Notes: generated from the letters alone by a model not told the origin. DNA of 5,354 bases from an uncultured Planctomycetales bacterium (GCA_937982665.1 CALJLD010000063.1:1-5354), one strand, 5' to 3'. Positions 1 through 5,134 are shown, numbered from the stretch's first letter. Numbers and translations are program-made.

Positions 1-59
1 GCGCGTATGCGCGGAATTTGGCGCGCGAAAACATTTCTCCTTTCAGGCTCGAAATTGCT

Positions 60-87
60 CTTTGCCAATGACAGCTTTTTGGCAAAG
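60..87. repeat. Perfect 9-bp inverted repeat (hairpin)
   Basis: The arms CTTTGCCAA (60-68) and TTGGCAAAG (79-87) are perfect reverse complements around a 10-base loop. This hairpin abuts the next palindrome (98-123) and is part of the mosaic repeat region at the left of the window. Part of it recurs in direct orientation near 317-340 (ACAGCTTTTT, then AGCGCGC). It is not followed by a T-tract on either strand, so a terminator role is not supported. Confidence 0.6.
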
Positions 88-97
88 CGCGCCTTCC

Positions 98-123
98 GTC
101 ATTCCCGTGAAGACGGGAATGAC
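98..123. repeat. dRS3-like palindrome, ATTCCC-N8-GGGAAT
   Basis: GTCATTCCCG (98-107) and CGGGAATGAC (114-123) form a perfect 10-bp stem with a 6-base loop. The core fits the pattern ATTCCC-N8-GGGAAT, the form of the neisserial dRS3 repeat, and similar palindromes are dispersed in many bacterial genomes. A second, one-armed relative lies at 341-362 (TCCCGC-CTTC-GCGGGA then ATGACG). The likeness is by pattern only; no common origin with dRS3 is claimed. Confidence 0.7.
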
Positions 124-128
124 CCGCC

Positions 129-159
129 GGGTGCCGCTGGCGAGCGAAGTCTGCCAGTG
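129..159 (+). repeat. REP-like 31-bp repeat, copy 1
   Basis: This element begins GGGTGCCGCTGGC and ends CTGCCAGTG. Its reverse complement occurs at 280-310 with 30 of 31 bases identical (one G/A difference). The sequence is itself an imperfect palindrome (CGCTGGC against GCCAGTG), as in REP elements. Its outline, GGGTG followed by a CTGG/CCAG stem and a terminal GTG, resembles the two arms at 4639-4674 and 4759-4794, suggesting one loose repeat superfamily in this genome. Confidence 0.7.
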
Positions 160-279
160 TTTTGCTCAACTTCAAATTGGCGAAGAACGAGCCGCTCTGC
201 GTCAGCGAGATTGAGTTCCAGAATTCATGCTCGAACGCAGGAGGAATGAGCTATTGAGATAGTTGTTCAACGCAAGAAG

Positions 280-310
280 CACTGGCAGACTTCGCTTGCC
301 AGCGGCACCC
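280..310 (-). repeat. REP-like 31-bp repeat, copy 2 (inverted)
   Basis: This is the inverted partner of the element at 129-159, with 30 of 31 bases identical and 120 bases between them. Both copies are bordered on the outside by a GTCATTCCCG-type palindrome, so the inverted repeat is composite. The arrangement of two palindromic units facing each other is that of a REPIN, which in proteobacteria is mobilised by a RAYT transposase. No such transposase gene lies in this window. Confidence 0.7.
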
Positions 311-316
311 ACCAGA

Positions 317-362
317 ACAGCTTTTTGTGGCAGAGCGCGCTCCCGCCTTCGCGGGAATGACG
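317..362. repeat. Partial direct copy of the 71-123 module
   Basis: ACAGCTTTTT (317-326), AGCGCGC (334-340) and CGGGAATGAC (352-361) recur in the same order as at 71-123, but the left arm of the palindrome is altered. Here it forms a compact TCCCGC-CTTC-GCGGGA hairpin (341-356). Compared with the left module it carries short insertions and deletions, as expected of a decayed repeat. Confidence 0.55.
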
Positions 363-610
363 TTGGGGGAGCCGTGCCCATTCGCTCTTTCGCAATTGGA
401 AAGAAACGTGGCAACCCAAGGCATCGGCTGCGTCGGGCGGGGCGGCAGTTGCATGTCTCGGGAATGGAGACGGTTCCGGACGCATAGCTCGCCAGTAGCA
501 CCGCAATCTCGCTTGCAACAAGCCATGAAACCCCGGTTATCCCGGTTGCGTTGCCCTGGCGGCAAAGTACGCTTACGGAAACTTTTGTTTCCCCGCATTG
601 CACAAGCATC
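363..610. other. Intergenic stretch without a supported gene
   Basis: Open frames here on both strands give low-complexity Arg/Pro/Ser-rich translations typical of GC-rich noncoding DNA, and they run into the repeats on the left. I see no strong promoter for the downstream methyltransferase. TTGCAA at 511 followed after 17 bases by GTTATC is only a weak match to a sigma-70 promoter. With 1-362 this makes about 610 bases with no gene. Confidence 0.6.
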
Positions 611-1378
611 ATGTTATTGGCCGTCAACTGGACTCCGTGGATCATCGCCGGGATTGCGGCGGTTGTGATTCCTTGGCTGTTATTCACCGAGTTCAGCTAC
701 TTCGGCTCTGGGGCCATTCGCCGCGTCTACAACGGCATGTCGCGGAACTACAACAAGAAGTTCAAGCGAAAAGAATATCAGTCGAAGGAACTCACGCACC
801 GCATCTTTGTAGAGCCGTTGCAGGCTGCATTGGGCGACGGCAAAGATGTTCGCGTTCTGGACCTGGCGTGCGGGACCGGCCGCACTTCGTTCATTCTCTT
901 AGGCGAGCCATGGTTTGCCGGCCGCATCAAGGCGCTCGATATCTCGCCTGGCATGCTGGCCAGGTTTCAGGCGTCGCTCAAGAAACTTTCGGAAGAGCAA
1001 TCCTCCCGCATTGAGACGGCGGAAGCCAACTTGAATGCCTGGCAAGCGGAAGAGGAAAACGCATTTGATGCCGTCGTCATGCTTGAGGCCAGCGAATTCA
1101 TCTCGCAGCCGGCGCCATTGATGGCCGAGGTCTTCAAGACGCTGAAGCCTGGCGGCCTGTTCCTGATGACCAAGCCGCGCGGCTGGCTGGCATGGATGTA
1201 CTTCTCCCGCAAGCAAACAGCTGGGCGACTTCGTTCTTTGCTGGAATCCGCCGGCTTTCAGGATGTGAGAATCAAGCTGTGGAGCCCTCGGCACGATGTG
1301 GTTTATGCGACGAAGCCAGGGAACGCTCACGAAAGCAAATCAACTGCGGCATCATCCGTCACGGAAACCGGTGAATAG
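611..1378 (+). CDS. Membrane-anchored class I SAM-dependent methyltransferase
   Basis: The 255-residue product should transfer a methyl group from S-adenosylmethionine to an unknown acceptor. The SAM-binding motif I is VLDLACGTGRT (about residues 82-92). An acidic residue ends the next strand (ALDISPGML, D110). Motif IV is AFDAVVMLEA (151-160), and a KPGGLFLMTKP strand follows near 179-189. This matches the Methyltransf_11/25 type of fold. Residues about 10-26 (WIIAGIAAVVIPWLLF) are a strong membrane segment, so the enzyme is probably tethered to the cytoplasmic membrane with the catalytic domain inside. The ATG at 611 is preferred to a TTG at 551 because it sits just before the membrane segment; no clear Shine-Dalgarno precedes it. 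The C-terminal tail after about residue 235 is Ser/Thr-rich and probably disordered. The gene stands alone, convergent with the next one. The substrate cannot be told; a lipid or quinone is possible because of the anchor. Confidence 0.85.
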   Translation: MLLAVNWTPWIIAGIAAVVIPWLLFTEFSYFGSGAIRRVYNGMSRNYNKKFKRKEYQSKELTHRIFVEPLQAALGDGKDVRVLDLACGTGRTSFILLGEPWFAGRIKALDISPGMLARFQASLKKLSEEQSSRIETAEANLNAWQAEEENAFDAVVMLEASEFISQPAPLMAEVFKTLKPGGLFLMTKPRGWLAWMYFSRKQTAGRLRSLLESAGFQDVRIKLWSPRHDVVYATKPGNAHESKSTAASSVTETGE

Positions 1379-1392
1379 CGGTAGCGTACATG

Positions 1393-1425
1393 GAGCGTCG
1401 CGCAACCGATCGCTCGTTTGTCTTT
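1393..1425 (+). terminator. Candidate intrinsic terminator after the methyltransferase gene
   Basis: GAGCGTCG (1393-1400) can pair with CGA and CGCTC (1407-1409 and 1411-1415), giving an 8-bp stem with one bulged T and a 6-base loop. The T-rich run GTTTGTCTTT follows. It starts 14 bases after the stop codon. The T-tract is interrupted, so termination strength is uncertain. Confidence 0.45.
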
Positions 1426-1461
1426 CCTCAAAAAGAAAAAGACCGTCCGCAGTTCGCAAAC

Positions 1462-2943
1462 CTATGAGCTAGTGGCGCCTGCCTGCTCTAGCCGGGCGAG
1501 CACCTTCTTCCAGCCAAGGCCTTTGGCCAATTTGGCGGGCGTCATGCCGTTTTCGGCCGTTTGGTTGGGATCGGCGCCGTGGTTAAGACACACATCAACG
1601 CCGTCCAGCGAGCCAGCTATGGTCAATGTGTGGATAAGCGGCAGGCCAGACTCATCGGTCATTTGCAAGAAGCTGGGATCGCCGGCCAGAGATTCCTCCA
1701 GCATCTCGCGCGTGTTGACCGACATCGGATGCTCCAAGCTGTCGATAACCTTGTAGTCGCCCTGGATGAACATGTTTGCCACATCGGGCACGTTTGTCCG
1801 TTTCTTCTGAATGTCTTCCGGCAAATAGCTGTCGGGAACCAGTCGCACCACACCAGGCTCGCCGAAGTCCATTCCCCAGGCTTTGTCATGTTGCTTGAGC
1901 TCGCGCTTATCCATTTTGTTGCGCATCGCTTGGATCGTGAAGCCGCCGCAGACTTCGCCCATGACGCTGTAAAGCCAGTCAACAATCTTGTTGGGATTCA
2001 CTTCGACATGATCCCCTTCATGCACGGACTGCAAAGAATCCGGCTCGTTCAGCAAGACGCCGCGCAACTTCCGGCCGTCAAACTCAACTTCGGAAAGCCA
2101 CATATATTCGACATCGAGTTCGCCTGGAATTTGGCTGCGCATCTCCGGTGGATCTGAAAACGCGACCTTGACCGCCGCGATATCCAAGCCTGGGACAATT
2201 CGTCGCTTCTCCCAGCTCAACTCTCGCAGAAAAAACCGAAATGTCTTGCGCGATAATGCCTGAGCCTTTTTCATGTCCGGATCATCGCCGGACGTCACAA
2301 ACACACGGCCTTCGGTTGCGCCTTGCCCGCCGGCTTTTGCATCACCTTGGAGAAAAATGACACATTCCTCGAAGGGCGGTCTGACAAGCCGCGCACCTTC
2401 TTCCAGACGCTCCCACTCATCAGCCTCCACGCTTTCAAACGTTCGTTGGATGTCATGCGCGTTGCTGGTGACGCCACGGATCGTCGCGGTTGCGGAAAGC
2501 CCTTTCCAACGCTCGTTCGGCATCGCTTCATCGCCGGGTTCGTAGAATGCGGCAACAACCAGATTATCGCCAATTTGCACGGGACCGCCGCTGAGGCCTT
2601 TGCTGTTGAATTCTTTGACAGTGATCGCGGGGTGAAATGCATCGAGCCGCATTGTCATGTCGGAATAGATGGCAAGCCGAGGCGGATCGAGCGAAACAAC
2701 CTTGGCAGGACAACAAGCACCGAGTCTGAGCAATCGACGAGTCCCGCCGTAAACCAACACAACGAAAGCGGGAATGAGCAGCATTCCCAGCCACAGCCAA
2801 TTCCAGACGAACAATCCCAAGGGTACGAAGATAAGCGAGATCAAAACGCCGATGGTGATGATCGCCGGCAAATCCTGCCGGAAAACCATCAGGAAACTCG
2901 GCTTCACGTTTGCCGGATTCGTGGCGAAGGCCTCATTAACCAT
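1462..2943 (-). CDS. Two-TM membrane protein with DUF3239-like, DUF2314 and ankyrin regions
   Basis: The product has 493 residues and no known biochemical function. Two membrane segments lie near residues 28-47 and 49-65. They are followed by a DUF3239-like region (about 75-185) and a DUF2314 domain (about 219-362). DUF2314 is the domain of E. coli YegJ; its typical features here are DDPDM, the FRFFLRELSWEKRRIVPGLD stretch, EYMWLSEVEF, IVDWLYSVMGEVCGGFTI and the RNKM helix. The C-terminus (about 428-490) reads as one or two ankyrin-type repeats (GVDVCLNHGADPNQTAENGMTPAKLA). Ankyrin repeats bind proteins, so a partner-binding role is an inference. The ATG at 2943 is chosen because GGAGAG precedes it by 8 bases; in-frame ATGs at 3048 and 2976 lack such a site. 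The gene is convergent with the methyltransferase and divergent from the SGNH gene. DUF names are from memory of the families; the DUF3239 call is the less certain. Confidence 0.85.
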   Translation of the reverse strand: MVNEAFATNPANVKPSFLMVFRQDLPAIITIGVLISLIFVPLGLFVWNWLWLGMLLIPAFVVLVYGGTRRLLRLGACCPAKVVSLDPPRLAIYSDMTMRLDAFHPAITVKEFNSKGLSGGPVQIGDNLVVAAFYEPGDEAMPNERWKGLSATATIRGVTSNAHDIQRTFESVEADEWERLEEGARLVRPPFEECVIFLQGDAKAGGQGATEGRVFVTSGDDPDMKKAQALSRKTFRFFLRELSWEKRRIVPGLDIAAVKVAFSDPPEMRSQIPGELDVEYMWLSEVEFDGRKLRGVLLNEPDSLQSVHEGDHVEVNPNKIVDWLYSVMGEVCGGFTIQAMRNKMDKRELKQHDKAWGMDFGEPGVVRLVPDSYLPEDIQKKRTNVPDVANMFIQGDYKVIDSLEHPMSVNTREMLEESLAGDPSFLQMTDESGLPLIHTLTIAGSLDGVDVCLNHGADPNQTAENGMTPAKLAKGLGWKKVLARLEQAGATSS

Positions 2944-3173
2944 CGGTAGTGCTCTCCAAATGAACCGCCAAGACATGCAATTGCGCGGCTCAAACAATAA
3001 ACCAAAGCGAAACGGATTGCACGAAATCTTGGGAAATCTGGTGATCATAAGGGCGCGATGACGCGGCTTGCCCTTGCCATGCGAAGACTTGTTGCGCTCC
3101 GCACACTGCTCCTATACCACCGCTTCGCCACGAAATGTATGGCTCCTCTTCGAAGAGACTCGCCGTTGAAAGT

Positions 3174-3201
3174 TTGGCAGATAGTCCCGCCAGGCGATAA
3201 A
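3174..3201 (+). promoter_or_regulatory. Sigma-70-like promoter for the SGNH lipoprotein gene
   Basis: TTGGCA (3174-3179) matches the -35 consensus at five of six positions. After a 16-base spacer, GATAAA (3196-3201) matches the -10 consensus at four of six. It points toward the gene starting at 3281 and would give a leader of about 75 bases. Sequence match only. Confidence 0.45.
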
Positions 3202-3225
3202 ACGAACTGAACTGGGAGCACTATC
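3180..3225. promoter_or_regulatory. Inverted repeat overlapping the promoter
   Basis: GATAGTCCC (3180-3188) pairs with GGG (3214-3216) and ACTATC (3220-3225), leaving a 3-base AGC bulge. One arm lies in the promoter spacer and the other just downstream of the likely transcription start. It could be a bipartite operator or a leader hairpin. It may also be chance. Confidence 0.3.
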
Positions 3226-3280
3226 GTATGAGCAGTCGGTGTCCGCACTTCAGACCTTTGATTCCTGTCGGAGAACGCGA

Positions 3281-4111
3281 GTGAAACGCAGCCATTTGGT
3301 ACCGTTTGTGATTGTTGGGCTCGGGGTCATTTCGGCAGGTTGTGGGCCTGCTGACCGCACGGAGACGGCGGTCAACAATCAAGCCGCGATTCGCGATAGC
3401 CAGGCACGCGCAGCCGCCGCGACTGAGTCGCTGTGGGATGAGGTCGCCGAGGCCGACATCTCCGTGCTGATGTTCGGCAACAGCCATACAGGCACGCACA
3501 ACGTGCCCAGCATGTTGCAGGGACTGCTACGGGCTGCAAAGCCCGACGAGAAGGTTGTGACGCATTCTTCGTTGGATATCCTGCTCCCGCAGATCAACGA
3601 GAACAAATCCAATCATGACATGATGCGCGACCACGAATGGACGTATGTCGTTCTGCAAGGGCAGCAAATCAGCATGAGCGGCACTAGAGAATATCCCTTA
3701 GACCCGGCGATTGAACTTGCCGCCACAGCCACGGAGAACGGCGCGGAAGTCTTGCTGTTCGCGGAATGGGCTCGGAAAGGTTTTGACGAACGGGAGCGTT
3801 TTGAAAACGTCTACCATGAGATTGCCGCACAATCCGAGTCGTCGGTTGTTCGCATCGGTCGCGCGTTTGAAATCGCTCTGGAAGATCGGCCAGAATTGGA
3901 ACTTTACGCTTTAGACGGAAATCACGCTTCCGCGGCCGGCGCTTACCTGGCAGCGGCCATGTTGTGCGGCACCATTACTGGCGAAGATCCCGCGCAGATT
4001 GCAGATGACCCGGAGAACGAAGATTCCTCAGGCGTCTCCGCGGCGGATCGAAAGTTCCTGCGAGAAGTTGCCGGGAAGACGCTGGCGGAAGTGTTGTCAG
4101 AGGGAAATTGA
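3281..4111 (+). CDS. SGNH-hydrolase-like lipoprotein
   Basis: The product has 276 residues and looks like an exported lipid-anchored esterase or acylhydrolase of the SGNH fold. Residues 1-20 form a basic then hydrophobic signal peptide ending in SAGC, with C21 as the probable lipidated residue (the -3 Ser is less usual than Leu). Block I is VLMFGNSHT (62-70) with S68 as the likely nucleophile. VVLQGQQ (123-129) occupies the oxyanion-loop position, and LDGNHASAAGAYLAAA (211-226) supplies the Asp/His pair D212 and H215. The layout resembles DUF4886-type SGNH proteins. The GTG at 3281 is chosen because GGAG lies 7 bases upstream and because it places the signal peptide at the N-terminus; a GTG at 3239 in frame would add 14 residues without a ribosome site. 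It converges on the tRNA array. The substrate is unknown; sugar or lipid esters are possible. Confidence 0.82.
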   Translation: MKRSHLVPFVIVGLGVISAGCGPADRTETAVNNQAAIRDSQARAAAATESLWDEVAEADISVLMFGNSHTGTHNVPSMLQGLLRAAKPDEKVVTHSSLDILLPQINENKSNHDMMRDHEWTYVVLQGQQISMSGTREYPLDPAIELAATATENGAEVLLFAEWARKGFDERERFENVYHEIAAQSESSVVRIGRAFEIALEDRPELELYALDGNHASAAGAYLAAAMLCGTITGEDPAQIADDPENEDSSGVSAADRKFLREVAGKTLAEVLSEGN

Positions 4112-4195
4112 GCCGGGTTGCGCGAAGTCGGTTGGACGAGAGTGCGACCATGGCTGCCATCGCGACTTTCGCGCTAGAGTTGCTATCTTGTTGAG
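4112..4195. other. Gap between convergent CDS and tRNA array, two short hairpins
   Basis: ATGGC-T-GCCAT (4150-4160) and CGCGA-CTT-TCGCG (4161-4173) are two adjacent short perfect palindromes. They lie between the SGNH gene stop and the 3' end of tRNA-Asp. Neither is followed by a T-run on either strand, so a bidirectional terminator is possible but not shown. Confidence 0.3.
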
Positions 4196-4268
4196 CAGTG
4201 ATGACGGGATTTGAACCCGCACTGGCGGATCGACAATCTGCTATGCTACCTGATTACATCACATCACT
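4196..4268 (-). tRNA. tRNA-Asp(GTC)
   Basis: The 73-base gene folds as a full cloverleaf. The acceptor AGTGATG pairs with CATCACT. The D-arm is ATGT/GCAT with loop AATCAGGTA. The anticodon loop TTGTCGA carries GTC (plus-strand 4232-4234), and the T-arm is GCGGG-TTCAAAT-CCCGT. The anticodon stem has one A-C mismatch. The discriminator is G73, as expected for Asp, but the first pair is A1-U72 rather than the G1-C72 usual in bacterial tRNA-Asp. CCA is not encoded. It is the last member of the array in transcription order. Confidence 0.88.
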
Positions 4269-4353
4269 GTGTGGAGACGCGCGAGAGGAAGGCTTCGCAC
4301 GCGTTCGCCATTATCTTTGCTTGCTGGTCTGCTGCCAATTATCCGGCCTGTGC

Positions 4354-4375
4354 CCACCTTCTTCCCCGAAGGCGG
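4354..4375. repeat. Spacer hairpin between tRNA-Tyr and tRNA-Asp
   Basis: CCTTC (4357-4361) and GAAGG (4368-4372) form a 5-bp stem, extended past an A/C mismatch by CC and GG (4354-4355, 4374-4375), with loop TTCCCC. Just to its left lies ATCCGGCCTG (4341-4350), which also stands next to the hairpin at 5181-5215 in another spacer of the array. The two spacers thus look related. Confidence 0.45.
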
Positions 4376-4394
4376 AATAGGAGGTCATTGCAAG

Positions 4395-4476
4395 TGCGCC
4401 GGGCAGGAGTTGAACCTGCACAGCTCGAAAGCGACTGCTTTACAGGCAGCGGGGCTCGCCAATGCCCAGCCGACGC
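4395..4476 (-). tRNA. tRNA-Tyr(GTA)
   Basis: This is an 82-base class II tRNA. The acceptor GCGTCGG pairs with CCGGCGC (one G-U). The D-arm is GGGC/GCCC with loop ATTGGCGA. The anticodon loop CTGTAAA carries GTA (plus-strand 4441-4443). A 14-base variable arm contains the stem GCT-TTCG-AGC, as bacterial tRNA-Tyr requires. The T-arm is GCAGG-TTCAACT-CCTGC and the discriminator is A73. CCA is not encoded. This is the most regular tRNA of the array. Confidence 0.92.
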
Positions 4477-4529
4477 GTTTGTTCGGTGTGAAAATGTTGC
4501 GGTAAGTATTTGTTCAACAAGTCATCGAG

Positions 4530-4607
4530 TGGCACGGGTGGGAGTCGAACCCACAAACAACATCACGAAGGTTTGAGCTTCGCCGCTTTCCGTTTGCGTA
4601 CCGGGCC
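4530..4607 (-). tRNA. tRNA-Leu(CAA), atypical
   Basis: The 78-base gene has anticodon loop CTCAAAC with CAA (plus-strand 4573-4575), which reads UUG, and a perfect anticodon stem CGAAG/CTTCG. The T-arm is GTGGG-TTCGACT-CCCAC and the discriminator is A73, as for Leu. The acceptor GGCCCGG/CCGTGCC has a C4-U69 mismatch. The D-stem has three good pairs (CGC/GCG) and an A-A. The variable region is only 11 bases (TGATGTTGTTT) with no clear stem, unlike the long paired arm of normal bacterial tRNA-Leu. It may be a divergent functional tRNA or one in decay. CCA is not encoded. Confidence 0.8.
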
Positions 4608-4638
4608 GTTTGTTTATTGGAAGCCGTTATTCAAAAAA

Positions 4639-4794
4639 GGGTGCCACGGCTGGCTTGCCCAGCAGTGAATACGCTTTGCATCTCTTTTGATGTTCATACG
4701 CTTGCAGCATTGTGCTGTTAGGAAGAGTTGTGGATGTTTGACATGCTGCTATTTCATTGCGTATTCACTGCTGGACAAGCCAGCAGTGACACCC
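4639..4794. repeat. REPIN-like nested inverted repeat
   Basis: Two 36-base arms (4639-4674 and 4759-4794) are reverse complements with three or four differences, both reading GGGTG at the outside and GTGAATACGC at the inside. Each arm is itself a hairpin. The right one has a perfect 10-bp stem TCACTGCTGG/CCAGCAGTGA with loop ACAAG (4765-4789); the left one has one G-A mismatch (4645-4667). The 84 bases between hold a further inner pair, GCAGCAT (4704-4710) and ATGCTGC (4743-4749). Two facing palindromes form the structure of a REPIN or small MITE. It sits between tRNA-Val and tRNA-Leu. I see no target-site duplication and no ORF. Confidence 0.75.
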
Positions 4795-4819
4795 GAAGCA
4801 ACGTAGGAAACGAGTATTG

Positions 4820-4841
4820 AAAAATGCCACCGAGGGCATTT
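4820..4841 (-). terminator. Candidate intrinsic terminator downstream of tRNA-Val
   Basis: Read on the minus strand, AAATGCC-CTCGGT-GGCATTT forms a 7-bp stem that runs into a run of five T (4820-4824). It begins 17 bases after the 3' end of tRNA-Val. The outer pairs are A-T, so the GC core is only three or four pairs and strength is uncertain. If active it would end the upstream part of the array before the REPIN-like element. Confidence 0.45.
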
Positions 4842-4858
4842 GTTCAACTCCAACATAG

Positions 4859-4931
4859 TCGTCCTGGAGGGACTCGAACCCCCGATCGTCTCCTTGTAAG
4901 GGAGCTGCCGTCGCCGCTGGGCCACAGGACG
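4859..4931 (-). tRNA. tRNA-Val(TAC)
   Basis: The 73-base cloverleaf has acceptor CGTCCTG/CAGGACG fully paired, so the first pair is C1-G72, unusual for a bacterial elongator tRNA-Val (normally G1-C72). The D-arm GCCC/CGGC has one C-C mismatch, with loop AGCGGCGA. The anticodon loop CTTACAA carries TAC (plus-strand 4896-4898). The stem GCTCC/GGAGA has a terminal G-A mismatch. The T-arm is GGGGG-TTCGAGT-CCCTC with one G-U. The discriminator is A73, as for Val. CCA is not encoded. Confidence 0.87.
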
Positions 4932-4974
4932 ATTCGATTGTTGCGAGCGACTCACGCAGAGCCGTTTCGCCAAG

Positions 4975-5045
4975 CACGTCCCCAAGGATTTGAACCCTGA
5001 CCAACTGGGTTGGAGCCAGTCATGCTGCCGTTACACCAGGGACGC
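4975..5045 (-). tRNA. tRNA-Trp(CCA anticodon)
   Basis: The 71-base gene has acceptor GCGTCCC/GGGACGT with a G1-U72 wobble. The D-arm is GTGT/GCAT with loop AACGGCA, and the anticodon stem ACTGG/CCAGT is perfect. The loop CTCCAAC carries anticodon CCA (plus-strand 5011-5013), and the T-arm is CAGGG-TTCAAAT-CCTTG. G73 fits bacterial tRNA-Trp. The D-arm differs from the usual bacterial tRNA-Trp and is close to those of the Asp and Gly genes in this array. The variable loop has 4 bases. The 3' CCA end is not encoded. Confidence 0.87.
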
Positions 5046-5062
5046 GTGTTTTTCTTTCCAAG

Positions 5063-5134
5063 AGGGACGGGCGGGACTCGAACCCGCGCGATGGCGCTTA
5101 ACAGGCGCCTGCTCTGCCACTGAGCTACCGACCC
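5063..5134 (-). tRNA. tRNA-Asn(GTT)
   Basis: The 72-base gene has D-arm GCTC/GAGC with loop AGTGGCA and anticodon stem GGCGC/GCGCC. The loop CTGTTAA carries GTT (plus-strand 5100-5102), and the T-arm is GCGGG-TTCGAGT-CCCGC. The acceptor GGGTCGG/CCGTCCC has a U4-U69 mismatch, and the discriminator is U73, whereas bacterial tRNA-Asn normally has G73. The body is otherwise orthodox. CCA is not encoded. It lies 17 bases upstream of tRNA-Trp. Confidence 0.88.

Larger units (their letters stand above)
2944..3280. other. Divergent intergenic region
   Basis: These 337 bases separate two divergently transcribed genes and hold no convincing ORF. They contain the Shine-Dalgarno site of the minus-strand gene (GGAGAG, 8 bases before its ATG). 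They also hold a 12-base palindrome CTCTTCGAAGAG (3146-3157), a sigma-70-like promoter (3174-3201), an inverted repeat overlapping it (3180-3225) and the GGAG site of the plus-strand gene (3270-3273). A palindrome of 12 bases is expected about once by chance in 5 kb, so it is weak evidence of an operator. Confidence 0.5.

Noticed and set aside
7..249. Open frame of 80 codons on the plus strand
   Set aside because: Its translation is made mostly from the palindromic repeats at 60-159, with no family likeness and no ribosome site.
129..310. CRISPR array
   Set aside because: Only two copies, in inverted orientation and with a 120-base spacer. There is no regular direct repeat and no cas gene.
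202..687. Open frame of 161 codons on the minus strand
   Set aside because: It runs through the repeat units (giving GAAGKRSLPV-type strings) and into the opposite strand of the methyltransferase gene. It is a repeat and GC shadow.
1561..2157. Open frame of 198 codons on the plus strand
   Set aside because: It is antisense to the DUF2314 gene, which has clear domain conservation. The translation is His/Gln/Val-rich with no recognisable motif.
2323..2949. Open frame of 208 codons on the plus strand
   Set aside because: It is antisense to the same membrane protein gene and lacks any family signal.
3146..3157. Perfect 12-base palindrome CTCTTCGAAGAG as an operator
   Set aside because: About one such palindrome is expected by chance in 5 kb, and no second copy or regulator gene is nearby.
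4269..4394. Possible decayed tRNA in the Tyr-Asp spacer (minus strand ATAATTGGCAGCA looks like a D-arm)
   Set aside because: No anticodon arm with U33, no T-arm GGTTC and no matching acceptor strands follow. The D-arm likeness alone is not enough.
4211..4576. Open frame of 121 codons on the plus strand
   Set aside because: It crosses three tRNA genes in antisense. The GVEPT-like and RAGVEPA-like strings are the usual false translation of tRNA T-arms.
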